Source: Synergistaceae bacterium (GTDB lineage Bacteria > Synergistota > Synergistia > Synergistales > Aminobacteriaceae). Taken from it: a stretch of DNA of 64,000 nucleotides. Under the pieces are notes generated by a model that did not search any database, was not told where the DNA came from, and saw only the letters and a list, made by a program, of their open reading frames with translations. The translations under genes and the position numbers were made by a program. This document shows, one piece after another, positions 19,729 through 28,407 of this stretch. How positions within the stretch are numbered: position 1 is the stretch's first letter; the number at the start of each line of letters is the position of its first letter. The DNA lies in the NCBI GenBank assembly GCA_018436725.1, contig JAHDKT010000053.1:87209-151208 (forward strand), read 5' to 3'.

Positions 19729-21525
19729 CTATTGTAACCCGAGTTCCTCCAGTTTGCCAGTGGTGGGGACGCCTTTCGAATCCCATCCGCGAAGTTTGTA
19801 GTATTCGGGGAGCATCTCGGGAAGGCGGCTGACCATGCCCTTCGCCGGGCCTTCGGGGATCGGTTCGTTCAGAAGGCGCGCGGGGAGCGTGTCCTCGGAC
19901 GGGTCGAGGCCCTCGCGGATGTTGAAGAGACGCTCGATGTTCCAGATGCGCTCTCCGGCCTTGAGAGCTTCGGCGCCGTCGTACTCGAAGCCGGTGGCCG
20001 CCTTCAGGAACGCAGCGTAGTCGTCGGCGCCGAGGGCGAAGGAGGTGAAGAGGCACATGCCGGAGGAGTCGATGGCCGCCGTGAGGTCCTGGAAGATTTT
20101 CACCCACGTCGGCTTGGACTCGATCTCCGCCGGGTCGAGTTTCTGCGGCAGGCCGAGCACCTCGGGAGAGGTGGTATAGCCGCGGACGTGGCATCCGCCG
20201 CGGTTGGAGGTGGCGTAGTTCAGTCCTATTCCCTGGACGGCGCGCCCGTCGTACGCGGGCATCTCCAGCTTCTTCACCGTCATGGAGAACTCGGGGTGGC
20301 CGTACATCTCGCACAGAGCGTACGAGCCCATCGCGAGCTTCTTGCCGAAGCCTTCGACCTTCCCCATCTTCTCGATCCAGTAGACGACGGCCTCGCCGCT
20401 GCCGAACTTCAGCTCGGGGCCGCCCTCAAGCTCTTCCTTTTTGATGTACCCCTTCTCGTACAGCTCCATGGCCGCCGCCACGGTCACGCCCGCGCTGATC
20501 GTGTCCAGACCGTATTCGTTGCAGAGGTAGTTAGCCTCGATGATCGGCTCAAGAGGCTCGACGCCGCAGCACACGCCGAAGGAGAAGATGCTCTCGTACT
20601 CCGGTCCCTCGCCCTCCCGCTCGCCGACCTTGGTGACGCGGCCGCAGCCGATGGGACAGCCGAAGCAGGAGTATCTCTTGGTAAGGAAATCCTTGGCGAG
20701 CGTCTCGCCGGACTGCGAATCGGCCTCGGGCATGTAGGCTCCCTGCCAGTTTCTGAAGGGGTAGCCGCCGATCTGGTTGATGACGTTCACGAGCACCGCG
20801 GTGCCGTAGGTGGGAAGCCCCTGACTGGTGACGGGGTTGGTCTTCAGCTTTTCCATCGCGCCCGCGAGGACCGACTTCATCTCGTCCTGGTTCTCCACGT
20901 GGGGGCGCGAAGATCCCTTCACAACCACGGCCTTCAGGTTCTTCGAGCCCATGACCGCACCCACGCCGCTTCGTCCAGCGGCCCTGTTTTTATCGTTCAT
21001 CACGGAGGCGATCTTCGAGAGGCGCTCGCCCGCCGGTCCTATACAGGCAACCTTCGCTTTGTCGTCGCCGACGGCGGCCAGCAGCTTGTCCGTGGCCGCA
21101 TGGCTGTCGAGCCCCCAGAACGCCGAGGCGTCCCGGATTTCGACATGCCCGTCGTTGATCCAAATATACGAAGGCTTTGCGGCCTTTCCTTCGAGGATGA
21201 TCATGAAGCATCCGGCGCGCGCAAGCTCGGCGCCCCAGAAACCGCCGGAGTTGCTGCTCGCGATGCGGTTGTTCAGGGGGCTCTTCGTCACCACCATGTA
21301 GCGTCCTGCCGCCGGAGCCGCCTTTCCGGTGAGGGGGCCGTTCGCGAAGATCAGCTTGTTCTCGGGGGAAAGAGGATCGGTCCCCGTCGGAAGCTCGTCG
21401 TAGAGCACCTTCGTCGCGTATCCTCGTCCTCCGATGAACTCCTTCATCGTCTTCTCGCACAGGTTCTCCTTAGTAACGGCGCCCGTAGTGAGATTGATGC
21501 GCAAAACCGATCCGAACTTGTCCAT
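19729..21525 (-). CDS. aor: Aldehyde:ferredoxin oxidoreductase (tungsten-type)
   Basis: The 598-residue protein is a canonical AOR. N-terminal domain: LRINLTTG, FIGGRGYATKVLYDELP, ENKLIFANGPLTG. Pterin-binding region: SNSGGFWGAELARAG, and RSGVGAVMGSKNLKAVVVKG. Iron-sulfur ligands: C-x2-C-x3-C in CFGCPIGC, plus the fourth Cys in SGMCLFTSF. The start is preceded by AAGGAGG. AORs are monomer or homodimer enzymes that oxidise aldehydes to acids with ferredoxin and use a bis-pterin tungsten centre. The MoaD-like gene follows directly. The mRNA begins with a structured leader ending in a terminator, so expression is probably controlled by attenuation. Confidence 0.95.
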   Translation of the reverse strand: MDKFGSVLRINLTTGAVTKENLCEKTMKEFIGGRGYATKVLYDELPTGTDPLSPENKLIFANGPLTGKAAPAAGRYMVVTKSPLNNRIASSNSGGFWGAELARAGCFMIILEGKAAKPSYIWINDGHVEIRDASAFWGLDSHAATDKLLAAVGDDKAKVACIGPAGERLSKIASVMNDKNRAAGRSGVGAVMGSKNLKAVVVKGSSRPHVENQDEMKSVLAGAMEKLKTNPVTSQGLPTYGTAVLVNVINQIGGYPFRNWQGAYMPEADSQSGETLAKDFLTKRYSCFGCPIGCGRVTKVGEREGEGPEYESIFSFGVCCGVEPLEPIIEANYLCNEYGLDTISAGVTVAAAMELYEKGYIKKEELEGGPELKFGSGEAVVYWIEKMGKVEGFGKKLAMGSYALCEMYGHPEFSMTVKKLEMPAYDGRAVQGIGLNYATSNRGGCHVRGYTTSPEVLGLPQKLDPAEIESKPTWVKIFQDLTAAIDSSGMCLFTSFALGADDYAAFLKAATGFEYDGAEALKAGERIWNIERLFNIREGLDPSEDTLPARLLNEPIPEGPAKGMVSRLPEMLPEYYKLRGWDSKGVPTTGKLEELGLQ

Positions 21526-21570
21526 TAGCAGTTCCCTCCTTGTTGTATGCGTTCCGTTGCGAGTCGGGTG

Positions 21571-21615
21571 AAAAAAAAAAAGAAGGACGACGGCTCGGCG
21601 AGCCGTTCATCCTTC
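21571..21615 (-). terminator. Intrinsic terminator inside the 5' leader of the AOR gene
   Basis: On the minus strand GAAGGA and TCCTTC flank an inner ACGGCT/AGCCGT stem, followed by 11 T residues (21581-21571). It lies 46 bp upstream of the AOR start codon and downstream of its promoter. This is the arrangement expected of a transcription attenuator rather than an end-of-gene signal. Confidence 0.8.
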
Positions 21616-21734
21616 TTTGCAAACATGGCCGGCGGAAAGATCGCTCCTTCCGCCCGATGCCCGGAACATCTCTTTGAGACGTACCGGGTCGAAGGGCTAT
21701 TCAATTGGGTTTCTTGGCAAACCTCTTTGTTCGC
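21616..21734 (-). promoter_or_regulatory. Structured 5' leader, candidate riboswitch or attenuator
   Basis: About 120 bases of non-coding leader precede the terminator. Two strong hairpins are visible: 21660-21688 (5-bp outer stem plus 7-bp inner stem, AAA loop) and 21631-21654 (7-bp GGCGGAA/TTCCGCC stem). A short pairing (21717-21721 with 21616-21620) could close them into one domain. Given the tungsten/molybdopterin enzyme downstream, a pterin-cofactor or metal ligand is the first hypothesis. I could not match it to a known aptamer consensus by eye. Confidence 0.55.
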
Positions 21735-21740
21735 TTTATT

Positions 21741-21767
21741 TTTATACCATAAAAGGCGTCATGTCAA
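21741..21767 (-). promoter_or_regulatory. Promoter of the AOR leader transcript
   Basis: On the minus strand a perfect TTGACA (21767-21762) is followed after 15 bp by TATAAA (21746-21741). The spacer is short but both boxes are strong. A TATAAT on the plus strand at 21791-21796 may serve the divergent ThiF-like gene. Confidence 0.6.
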
Positions 21768-21822
21768 TTCTCCCTGCGCTCATTTCCTTGTATAATCTTT
21801 CTGCGTATCGGGAGGTGAGTGT

Positions 21823-22653
21823 GTGTTGAGTTGGTTTGATTTTCTTCCATTAAGAGCTGACCGACAGGGGGCGTGGCAGGTCGTCTCGTTCCTGGAAGTG
21901 CGCGAGGCTGCGGAGCATGAGGGGCTGTCGCCGATCGATGCGGAAATTCGCTGCCTGCAGAGGGGGTACGTCCCTTCCAGGTATATCCGGAGCATGGGAA
22001 CTATCGGCATCGACGGACAGATAAGGCTGTTGTCTTCTTCGGTGGCGGTCATCGGCTGCGGAGGACTTGGAGGACTCGTCGCCGATCTGCTGGCGAGGGC
22101 CGGCGTCGGTCGGCTGGTGCTGGTCGACGGCGACGTCTTCGACGAGACGAATCTGAACAGGCAGGTGCTCTCCTGCGAAGCGAACCTGGGACTTTCCAAG
22201 TCCAAGATTGCCGCCCAACGAGTCAGTGAGATCAACGGCGTCGTACGTGCGGAGGGACGCCAGTGCATGTTCGACGAGTTCACCGCGGACGGCATCCTTG
22301 AAGGGTGCGATCTGGCGGTGGACTGCCTGGACAACCTGAGCACGCGGCGCATCCTCTTCTCCGAATGCCGCACCAGGGGAATTCCCGTGGTCTCCGGAGC
22401 CATAGGCGGTTTCTGGGGGCAGATCGGCGTCGCTATGCCGGACGAACAAAACCTCGCGGAATTCCTTTCGGGCGACACGGACAAGGGGGTGGAGACGGAA
22501 ACCGGCAACCCGCCATTTACTCCTGCCGTCGTCGCGGCGCTTGAGTGCGCCCAGGCCGTGAAGATGCTCACAGGCAAGGGAAAGCTGCTCACGAACCAGC
22601 TGCTGTGGATGGACCTCTCCGAGGACGAATTCACTCGGCTGCGCTTGAGCTAA
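21823..22653 (+). CDS. ThiF/MoeB/HesA-family adenylyltransferase
   Basis: The 276-residue protein is an E1-like enzyme that adenylates the C-terminal Gly-Gly of ubiquitin-like sulfur carriers. It shows the nucleotide-binding VIGCGGLGGLVADLLARAG, the Asp-containing LVDGDVFDETNLNRQ, and DCLDNLSTR. About 60 residues precede the fold, and no C-terminal rhodanese domain is attached. Start GTG 21823 (or TTG 21826) follows GGAGGTG. It is divergent from the AOR/MoaD operon, and activating that MoaD-like protein is the likely role. Another PhzF-family gene follows closely. Confidence 0.85.
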   Translation: MLSWFDFLPLRADRQGAWQVVSFLEVREAAEHEGLSPIDAEIRCLQRGYVPSRYIRSMGTIGIDGQIRLLSSSVAVIGCGGLGGLVADLLARAGVGRLVLVDGDVFDETNLNRQVLSCEANLGLSKSKIAAQRVSEINGVVRAEGRQCMFDEFTADGILEGCDLAVDCLDNLSTRRILFSECRTRGIPVVSGAIGGFWGQIGVAMPDEQNLAEFLSGDTDKGVETETGNPPFTPAVVAALECAQAVKMLTGKGKLLTNQLLWMDLSEDEFTRLRLS

Positions 22654-22674
22654 AACACGAAAGGGGGAAACGGC

Positions 22675-23472
22675 GTGCAACTTTTTCAGGTGGATGCGTT
22701 CACTGATCGCCTCTTCGCCGGAAATCCGGCGGGGGTCTGTCTGCTCGATGCGGAGGTCTCGGATACCTGGATGCGGAATATGGCGGCGGAGATGAATCTT
22801 TCGGAGACGGCGTTCCTTCTGCGAACGCCTTCCGGGTGGTCCCTCCGCTGGTTCACCCCGCGCGTCGAGGTGGCGTTATGCGGTCACGCGACGCTCTCCA
22901 CGGCGCATATCATGCTCCAGGAGGGGATGCTTCGCTCCGGAGAGGAAGCCGTCTTCCATACGAAGAGCGGTCCGCTGAGCGCCAAGGTCGAGAACGAGTG
23001 GATCGTCCTCGACTTTCCAGCGAAGAAAGTGGTTCCCTCCGTTCCTCCTCCCGGCCTCATCGAGGCGCTCGGGCTGGAGCGGGACGAGTTCCTCTTCTGC
23101 GGGAAGAACAAGGACGACTATCTCCTTGAACTTCCCGACGAGGAGCTGGTGCGGTCGCTCGATCCCGATTTCGTCGCGCTCTCCGACGTGGAGGCCCGGG
23201 GAACCATGGTGACGGCGCCGTCGTCGCGCTGCGAGTTCGACTTCGCTTCCCGCTTCTTCGCGCCGGCGGTCGGCGTGAACGAAGATCCCGTGACGGGGTC
23301 GGCCCACTGCGCCCTCGCCCCCTACTGGGGGAAGAAGCTGGGCAAGTCGCTGATGAACGCGGAGCAGGTTTCCGCGCGAGGGGGAGTGCTGCTCGTCGAG
23401 GTACGCGGGGAGAGAGTGCTGTTGCGAGGTAAGGCCGTGATGGTCTTTCGCGGAGAGATCGCGGTTTCCTGA
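22675..23472 (+). CDS. PhzF-family isomerase/epimerase-like protein
   Basis: The 265-residue protein has the family opening VDAFTDRLFAGNPAGV, LSETAFLL, RWFTPRVEVALCGHATLS (the conserved catalytic Glu region precedes it) and EDPVTGSAHCALAPYW. It is a diaminopimelate-epimerase-fold enzyme. Only a few members act in phenazine synthesis; most are of unknown substrate. The GTG start follows AAAGGGGG. A decayed fragment of a second copy lies at 25.1-25.2 kb. Confidence 0.9.
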   Translation: MQLFQVDAFTDRLFAGNPAGVCLLDAEVSDTWMRNMAAEMNLSETAFLLRTPSGWSLRWFTPRVEVALCGHATLSTAHIMLQEGMLRSGEEAVFHTKSGPLSAKVENEWIVLDFPAKKVVPSVPPPGLIEALGLERDEFLFCGKNKDDYLLELPDEELVRSLDPDFVALSDVEARGTMVTAPSSRCEFDFASRFFAPAVGVNEDPVTGSAHCALAPYWGKKLGKSLMNAEQVSARGGVLLVEVRGERVLLRGKAVMVFRGEIAVS

Positions 23473-23523
23473 ACCGACTTGTTTTCGGAGCAACATACAA
23501 AGGAGGTGCGCCGGGCGGAGTAT

Positions 23524-23643
23524 ATGTTTTTACACGACACGGGCGGATATCTGAAAATGGGCCAGCGAGGCGTTTTTTGTAAGGGAACTCTGATTAAGGC
23601 GCGGTCCTCTACAGGAGGTGTGATAGAGTCTCTTCTTGTATAG
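23524..23643 (+). CDS. Possible 39-residue small ORF
   Basis: This short frame (starting MFLHDTGGYLKMGQ) lies between the PhzF and lipoprotein genes. A strong AGGAGGTG sits 15 bp upstream, farther than usual, and GGCGGAG is closer. No family is recognised; it could be a real small protein or a gene remnant. Confidence 0.25.
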   Translation: MFLHDTGGYLKMGQRGVFCKGTLIKARSSTGGVIESLLV

Positions 23644-23693
23644 CGTGGTTTGTCTTTCTTCAGAGGTTCTTTAAAGTTAAAAAGGGGAGTCTC

Positions 23694-25010
23694 ATGAAAA
23701 AAGCTATCTTTGCTCCTTTCTATGTGCTTTGTTTTATTCTTTGTTCGATGTTTCTGCTTGGTGGTTGCGGCGGCGGGGAGGGCGACGGAGCTTCCGCAGC
23801 GGTCAGTATACGGAAGATGCAGGATACTTACTACGACGTTGTCATGGACTATACGGGGCGCACGAACAAAGAGATGGGAAAGGCGCTTGCGGAGGAAATC
23901 CTGCGAGTCGTGCCCGATTATGAATCGATCGCGGATTCGTTGCTCAAGGACCAGTTCGATATGTTGGAGCAGCATAATCTCAGCCCCGATTTCCCCACGG
24001 CGCTCGGCCGCGCGCACGCTATCTTGCCGAAGGTCCCCCGGGAGTACTTGGATGAATTGGAGGGTATGCAGGAAATCTTCAATTCCGATACGGATGTTCT
24101 GGGCGATGGAAGGTTTTCAAAAAACGAGCTGGCTGTTTTTCAAGTTTTTCAGGACGTGATTCGCCCGACTCAGTGCTCTGCAGCTGCCGCTTTCGGCGGA
24201 TCGTCGGCGACGGGAAAGACGATTCTCGGGCGCAATCTCGATTGGGATGCTCTGCCGCGAAACGATATGTCCAAGATTCATGCAGTGACGACCACAAAAA
24301 ACGGCGAAAAATCGATAGTCATGGTGCATTTTCTCGGGACATTGACGCCCAACAGCGCGTACAACGACAACAAGGTTTTCGGCTCTTTTCTCGATGCGGA
24401 GACGGGAGCGCCCTATCCCGCCGATCTTCGCACGAAGCGCTCCTATTGTCTCGACTTCCGCTACGCGTTGGAGAATATGTCGACGATGCAGGAAATGGTG
24501 GATTTCATGAAGACGAAGGATTATGCTTTCAATCATCTTCTCTTCATGGCGGATGAAAACAGCGCAGGGGTGCTGGAACAGAACATCGGAAGTCCGGGAC
24601 GAGATTTCCGGCGGGCGGATTCAGAGCTGAGGAAGGACGTTTCCTGGAATGTGCCCGAGGCTGTGGCGACGGTGAACGACTTTCGGCTTCCCGGCAATTA
24701 TGTCTATCCGGATGATGATCCCTCCGACAACAACCGCTGGAAAACCTACCGGACGCTTCTTTCGTCCCAGTTGGCTCGCGGGGCGAAAATAGACGTCGAC
24801 AAGATGAAGGGAATCGCGGGGTACTTCGGAACCGATGGCAACGCTTATACGTCGGGGGCGGTGTTTCTTTCGAATCGTATCGTGACGACGCAGTCCATCG
24901 TTCTGCGCATGGACACCCTGGAGATGTGGGTCCACTTTTCTCCCGTCGGGACAGGGCCTATGCCGCTCAATCCTACGTATATCAGAGTGAAGACGCAGCT
25001 GGAGATGTAG
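23694..25010 (+). CDS. Lipoprotein with C45-like Ntn-hydrolase domain
   Basis: The 438-residue protein has a type II signal peptide with lipobox LLGGC, so it is anchored as a lipoprotein. After a helical region of about 130 residues comes TQCSAAAAFGG followed by ILGRNLDWD. The Cys is the likely N-terminal nucleophile after self-cleavage and the Asn/Asp stretch matches the C45 (acyltransferase/peptidase) and choloylglycine-hydrolase active site. LLFMADENSAGVLEQN and WKTYRTLL also fit. It could hydrolyse or transfer acyl or amide groups of small substrates. Base composition is more AT-rich than its neighbours and it is flanked by an intact and a broken PhzF gene, which suggests later insertion or rearrangement. 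Confidence 0.7.
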   Translation: MKKAIFAPFYVLCFILCSMFLLGGCGGGEGDGASAAVSIRKMQDTYYDVVMDYTGRTNKEMGKALAEEILRVVPDYESIADSLLKDQFDMLEQHNLSPDFPTALGRAHAILPKVPREYLDELEGMQEIFNSDTDVLGDGRFSKNELAVFQVFQDVIRPTQCSAAAAFGGSSATGKTILGRNLDWDALPRNDMSKIHAVTTTKNGEKSIVMVHFLGTLTPNSAYNDNKVFGSFLDAETGAPYPADLRTKRSYCLDFRYALENMSTMQEMVDFMKTKDYAFNHLLFMADENSAGVLEQNIGSPGRDFRRADSELRKDVSWNVPEAVATVNDFRLPGNYVYPDDDPSDNNRWKTYRTLLSSQLARGAKIDVDKMKGIAGYFGTDGNAYTSGAVFLSNRIVTTQSIVLRMDTLEMWVHFSPVGTGPMPLNPTYIRVKTQLEM

Positions 25011-25085
25011 CGAAATCTCCAGGAGGCTTTTGACGGAAAAACATATGTATGTTAGTCCGTGAGGCGGGATCGTTCTCCTTCGCCG

Positions 25086-25216
25086 ATGATGGACGGTCGC
25101 CGTACCAGATTGCCTTGTGCTCTCCGTACTCCGAGGGGTATCGTGGTGGTTCAGGGAGAGCCGGTGATGCTGCGCGGGAAGCCCTGACGCTTTTCTGCGA
25201 GGAGATAGTCTTCTGA
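25086..25216 (+). pseudogene. C-terminal remnant of a second PhzF-family gene
   Basis: One frame reads ...CALRTPRGIVVVQGEPVMLRGKP up to a stop at 25185; shifting by one base continues TLFCEEIVF to a stop at 25214. This parallels the end of the intact PhzF protein (HCALAPY..., ARGGVLLVEVRGERVLLRGK, then MVFRGEIAV), with an internal deletion and one frameshift. The call rests on eye alignment only. Confidence 0.5.
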
Positions 25217-25279
25217 GCAGGCGACTTGGTGATAAAAAAAGCGGGAGAGGTGGGCTCCCGCTTCCGCTTCTTCCGGATG

Positions 25280-27322
25280 CTATGGATTGAGCGCCGCTTG
25301 CCCGGCGTCGATTCGAAAACTGGCGAGACTCCGCAGAAGAATTCCGGCCTCCGCTTCCATCGTGTGCGATTCGGCCTCCGTCTTCAGAGACGCCGCCGCA
25401 GTCTCGAGCGTTATGCCGTGTATGGTCTCCACGGAGCGGCTTTCATCCTCCACCGCTCTGGAGACGCTGTCGATCCCCGTCGCGGTCTGTTCCGCCGCTG
25501 CGGCCTGTTCTTCCGACGCCGCAGCGATGCTCTGAATGGTTTCACTGATGCGCTCGATCTCGCGGAGCGCTCCGTCGAGTTGCTTGCCCGCATCCTCCGC
25601 TTTGAGAACGGTCCCCTCCATGATACCGTTCATCTCTTGCATGGAGGCGAAGGATGCGTGCGCGCTTCCTCCGAGTTCGTCGACGATCTTTTTAACCTCT
25701 CGCGCCGCGAGATTCGTCTCCTCGGCGAGTTTACGCACCTCGTCTGCCACCACCGCGAAACCTCTCCCCCCTTCCCCGGCCCGTGCCGCCTCGATGGCGG
25801 CGTTCAGGGCGAGGAGATTCGTCTGATCGGCGATAGAGACGATGCGCCCTATGAACGAAGTGATGTTTTCGACGGAGCGCTGCACATGCTCCATGGACGT
25901 CGCTACCGCCGAGGAGCGCTCTCCCAGTCCGCGAATCGCGAGCACCGTCTCGCGGACTTTCCCCCCCGCCTCCCGGCTGATAATCGCTGTTTTTACCGCA
26001 GCCTCCGCTCCTTCCGTCGATGAGCACGCCGTCTCGCTTGCCGAACTCGCGATCTGCTGAACTCCCGCATCGCTCTCCTGGAGGGCTGCGGAGTTGTGCG
26101 CCGCGAGGGAGGCGAGACGCTCGACCTGGCTTTTTATCCTCTCCATTGCTTCGGCTGTTTTCGAGGCCAGTCCCGACAGGCATTTCGCCTTTTCCGCAGT
26201 CAGCTCCGCGCTTCTGCGCGCATTCGCTATCGTGCCTCGCTGCGCCCCGAGCATTGTGTCGAACGAGGAAAGCAGCGCTTCGGTCTCGTCTCCGCGCCCT
26301 GCGAGCGAAAGATCCGTCGTGAAGGAGAGATCGCCCTCTTCGACGCGGCGGAACATGGCGACGAGAAGTTTCAGCGGGCGGGCAAGCCGCCGCGCGAAGA
26401 GAACCGTGATTATCAGGAACAAGGAAAGAAGCGCCCCGGTCGCGAGCGCGAGAAAGACGAGAAAGTTTTTCGTCTCGTCGATGAGGCCCGTCATGCTCTT
26501 GCCGGCGAAGAGCGCGCCAAGCACCTCGCCGTCGGGAGAGAGAAGCGGCTTGTATGTGGTAAGAAAAGGAACGCCCAATACCTCCGTCCTCCCTCTGTAG
26601 GTCTCTTTTTCCTCGAGAACCCGCTTCGCGACGGATGGGTCGAGTTTCGTACCCGTTGCTCGCGCGCCGTTCTGTTCGATGGTGGTGGCGTACCGCACGT
26701 CGCCGCCGAAAAGCGTCGCCTCGGTTCCGAAGAGTTTTTTCACCGCGTCCATGGGACCGCTTTTGGAGAGATCGTAGCCGACGCTTATCACGCCATGGAC
26801 GATCCCCTTTTCATCTTTTACAGGAACGGCGGCTCGCGCGGTTAGGAGAAGTTCAGTTCCCCGCTCGACGGCGGCGCCTGTTTTCCCTTCGAGGGCGAGC
26901 GCCGTGCTGCGCTGATAGGCGATGGAATCGCCGGTTCGTCGACTGTGCGTACGCGCCAGCACAACGCCCCGGGAGTCGGCGACGACTACGAAATCGGGCA
27001 TTCCCTCTTCTTTCCCGTTGCGCGATGTCAAGAAGCGCAGCTCTTCCGCTATTCTGTCCGAGGAGCCGGAAAGGACGGCATCTCTGAGAGCCGGCGTATT
27101 CGCCAGAACGGCCGCCGTACTTCCCGCCGAGGAGAGCATGGTGTTCAGCGTATGCTGGAGCCCTTCCACCCCCCTGTCCGCTTCGCGCTGTATCTCTTCG
27201 GTGAAAAATGCCGTAAAACGGTGGAGCGAAAGAGCTGCTATCGAGATCACCGCCAAAAGAAGCATCGTAGCGGTCATCATGGTCATTTTGAGCGTAATCG
27301 GACGTCGAATCTCGCGTGTCAT
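25280..27322 (-). CDS. Methyl-accepting chemotaxis protein with single-Cache sensor
   Basis: The 680-residue receptor has TM1 (about 14-36), an extracytoplasmic sensor of about 250 residues with Cache features ([26 protein letters not shown]), TM2 (about 288-312), HAMP, and the signalling hairpin with [20 protein letters not shown] and [12 protein letters not shown]. The hairpin is shorter than in the other two receptors here. Start codon ATG 27322 follows a run of G. Its promoter region faces the GntR gene, so a shared ligand (for example the TRAP substrate) is possible. Confidence 0.93.
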   Translation of the reverse strand: MTREIRRPITLKMTMMTATMLLLAVISIAALSLHRFTAFFTEEIQREADRGVEGLQHTLNTMLSSAGSTAAVLANTPALRDAVLSGSSDRIAEELRFLTSRNGKEEGMPDFVVVADSRGVVLARTHSRRTGDSIAYQRSTALALEGKTGAAVERGTELLLTARAAVPVKDEKGIVHGVISVGYDLSKSGPMDAVKKLFGTEATLFGGDVRYATTIEQNGARATGTKLDPSVAKRVLEEKETYRGRTEVLGVPFLTTYKPLLSPDGEVLGALFAGKSMTGLIDETKNFLVFLALATGALLSLFLIITVLFARRLARPLKLLVAMFRRVEEGDLSFTTDLSLAGRGDETEALLSSFDTMLGAQRGTIANARRSAELTAEKAKCLSGLASKTAEAMERIKSQVERLASLAAHNSAALQESDAGVQQIASSASETACSSTEGAEAAVKTAIISREAGGKVRETVLAIRGLGERSSAVATSMEHVQRSVENITSFIGRIVSIADQTNLLALNAAIEAARAGEGGRGFAVVADEVRKLAEETNLAAREVKKIVDELGGSAHASFASMQEMNGIMEGTVLKAEDAGKQLDGALREIERISETIQSIAAASEEQAAAAEQTATGIDSVSRAVEDESRSVETIHGITLETAAASLKTEAESHTMEAEAGILLRSLASFRIDAGQAALNP

Positions 27323-27446
27323 CGTTTTCCCCCCTAGATAATCGATTCAAGCCGCTAAGCTTAATATATCGAGCATACGTTCCCGGTGTGTTGCATTTAT
27401 GTTTCGTTTCTGTTTCTTTTTGAAAAGTCTTCTGCCGGCTTCTAAA

Positions 27447-27462
27447 GTTAGTGAAATCTAAC
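27447..27462. promoter_or_regulatory. Inverted repeat GTTAG-n6-CTAAC, possible operator
   Basis: The dyad lies just downstream of the chemoreceptor -10 box, over the likely transcription start. Its ATCTAAC half also occurs in both arms of the palindrome at 27589-27634, so the same protein could bind both. Confidence 0.4.
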
Positions 27463-27466
27463 TATA

Positions 27467-27495
27467 AAAATACACCACGAAATGCACGAAGTCAA
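27467..27495 (-). promoter_or_regulatory. Promoter of the Cache chemoreceptor
   Basis: On the minus strand TTGACT (27495-27490) is followed by 17 bp and TATTTT (27472-27467). A TATAGT lies 6 bp further downstream. Confidence 0.45.
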
Positions 27496-27588
27496 GCGTG
27501 ATAGCGCTCGATGCGAGAGTCTCCGTTGATTGGACTCTTTATTTTGTGACGTTGAAGTGGACGATTGGGGTATTGAAATATCGCAAGA

Positions 27589-27634
27589 TTTAGTGTAGCA
27601 TCTAACCGATATATCGGTTAGATGCTACACTAAA
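27589..27634. repeat. Perfect 46-bp palindrome upstream of the GntR gene
   Basis: The arms (TTTAGTGTAGCATCTAACC... and its complement) match at all 23 positions, centred on CGATATATCG. It lies 38 bp before the GntR start codon. It could be an operator for autoregulation or a strong mRNA hairpin; the T-run after it is weak, so it is not an obvious terminator. Confidence 0.7.
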
Positions 27635-27671
27635 AAACGAAGGTCGAAAAAGTTGGAGGGTATGCGTAGAG

Positions 27672-28346
27672 ATGTTCAATCTGGAACGCAGAGAGAAGAG
27701 CAAAAGCGAATCGGCGTATCAAGTTATCAAGGATTTGATCATGAAAGGACATTTAACTCGCGAGGATCCTCTTTCGGTCAATCTTCTGGCCTCGAAGCTG
27801 GAAATGAGTAAGACTCCAGTTCGGGAAGCGCTCCAGAAGCTTGAGTCCGAAGGATTCGTCAGAATCATTCCCAATCAAGGAGTCGTCGTCTGCGATCTTA
27901 CCGTCGGGGAAGCGAATTACATGTATGAGCTTCGCATGGCGCTTGAGGGATATTTGCTGCGTCGGGTTGTACCTCTGATTACGGAAGAGCATATACGCTC
28001 GTTTCGCGTCATCCTGGAGAAGCAGCGATGCGCCATGGAAAAAAACGATCCGTACGAATTTATGAAGCACGATAACGAACAACATCTATACTTGCATAAA
28101 ATATACTACAATCCGATTATTTTTGATGTAATGAACCGCCTTGTAGACCGAATTTATTTCGGGGGAATCCATGCGTTGCGCCTGCCCGGGCGAATGGATG
28201 CGACGCTTCAAGAGCATGTGCTCATCGTGGATGCGCTGGAGGCAAAAAATTTGGAAAAAGCATGCCAGGCATTGGAATATCACTTTACAAAGGGCCTCTC
28301 TTCCACGACGACGTCCGTGGAAATTCATCTCTTAAAGAAGGAGTGA
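27672..28346 (+). CDS. GntR-family (FCD/FadR subgroup) transcriptional regulator
   Basis: The 224-residue protein has an N-terminal winged helix (about 10-75) with the GntR signature LASKLEMSKTPVREALQKLESEGFVR and a C-terminal all-helical FCD effector domain (from about 85) with YELRMALEGYLLR and His/Asp residues (HDNEQHLYLH, LQEHVLIVDALEA) placed as metal and ligand binders. FCD regulators usually sense small organic acids or sugar acids and repress nearby catabolic or transport genes. The TRAP transporter starts 61 bp downstream and is the obvious target. Confidence 0.92.
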   Translation: MFNLERREKSKSESAYQVIKDLIMKGHLTREDPLSVNLLASKLEMSKTPVREALQKLESEGFVRIIPNQGVVVCDLTVGEANYMYELRMALEGYLLRRVVPLITEEHIRSFRVILEKQRCAMEKNDPYEFMKHDNEQHLYLHKIYYNPIIFDVMNRLVDRIYFGGIHALRLPGRMDATLQEHVLIVDALEAKNLEKACQALEYHFTKGLSSTTTSVEIHLLKKE

Positions 28347-28407
28347 AATTATAGGGTGCTTGTAGTGTGTGGTAAAGGTGTGTATACAATAAGGAGGGAA
28401 ACAAAGT

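Larger units (their letters stand above)
27323..27671. other. Divergent control region between chemoreceptor and GntR regulator
   Basis: About 350 bp, AT-rich and without genes. It holds the chemoreceptor promoter, a GTTAG-n6-CTAAC site and a 46-bp palindrome, each listed separately. Confidence 0.6.

Noticed and set aside
28360..28388. TTGTAG-17-TATACA promoter-like sequence just before the DctP gene
   Set aside because: The predicted start would fall inside the Shine-Dalgarno sequence, so it is unlikely to drive this gene; co-transcription with the GntR gene is more plausible.
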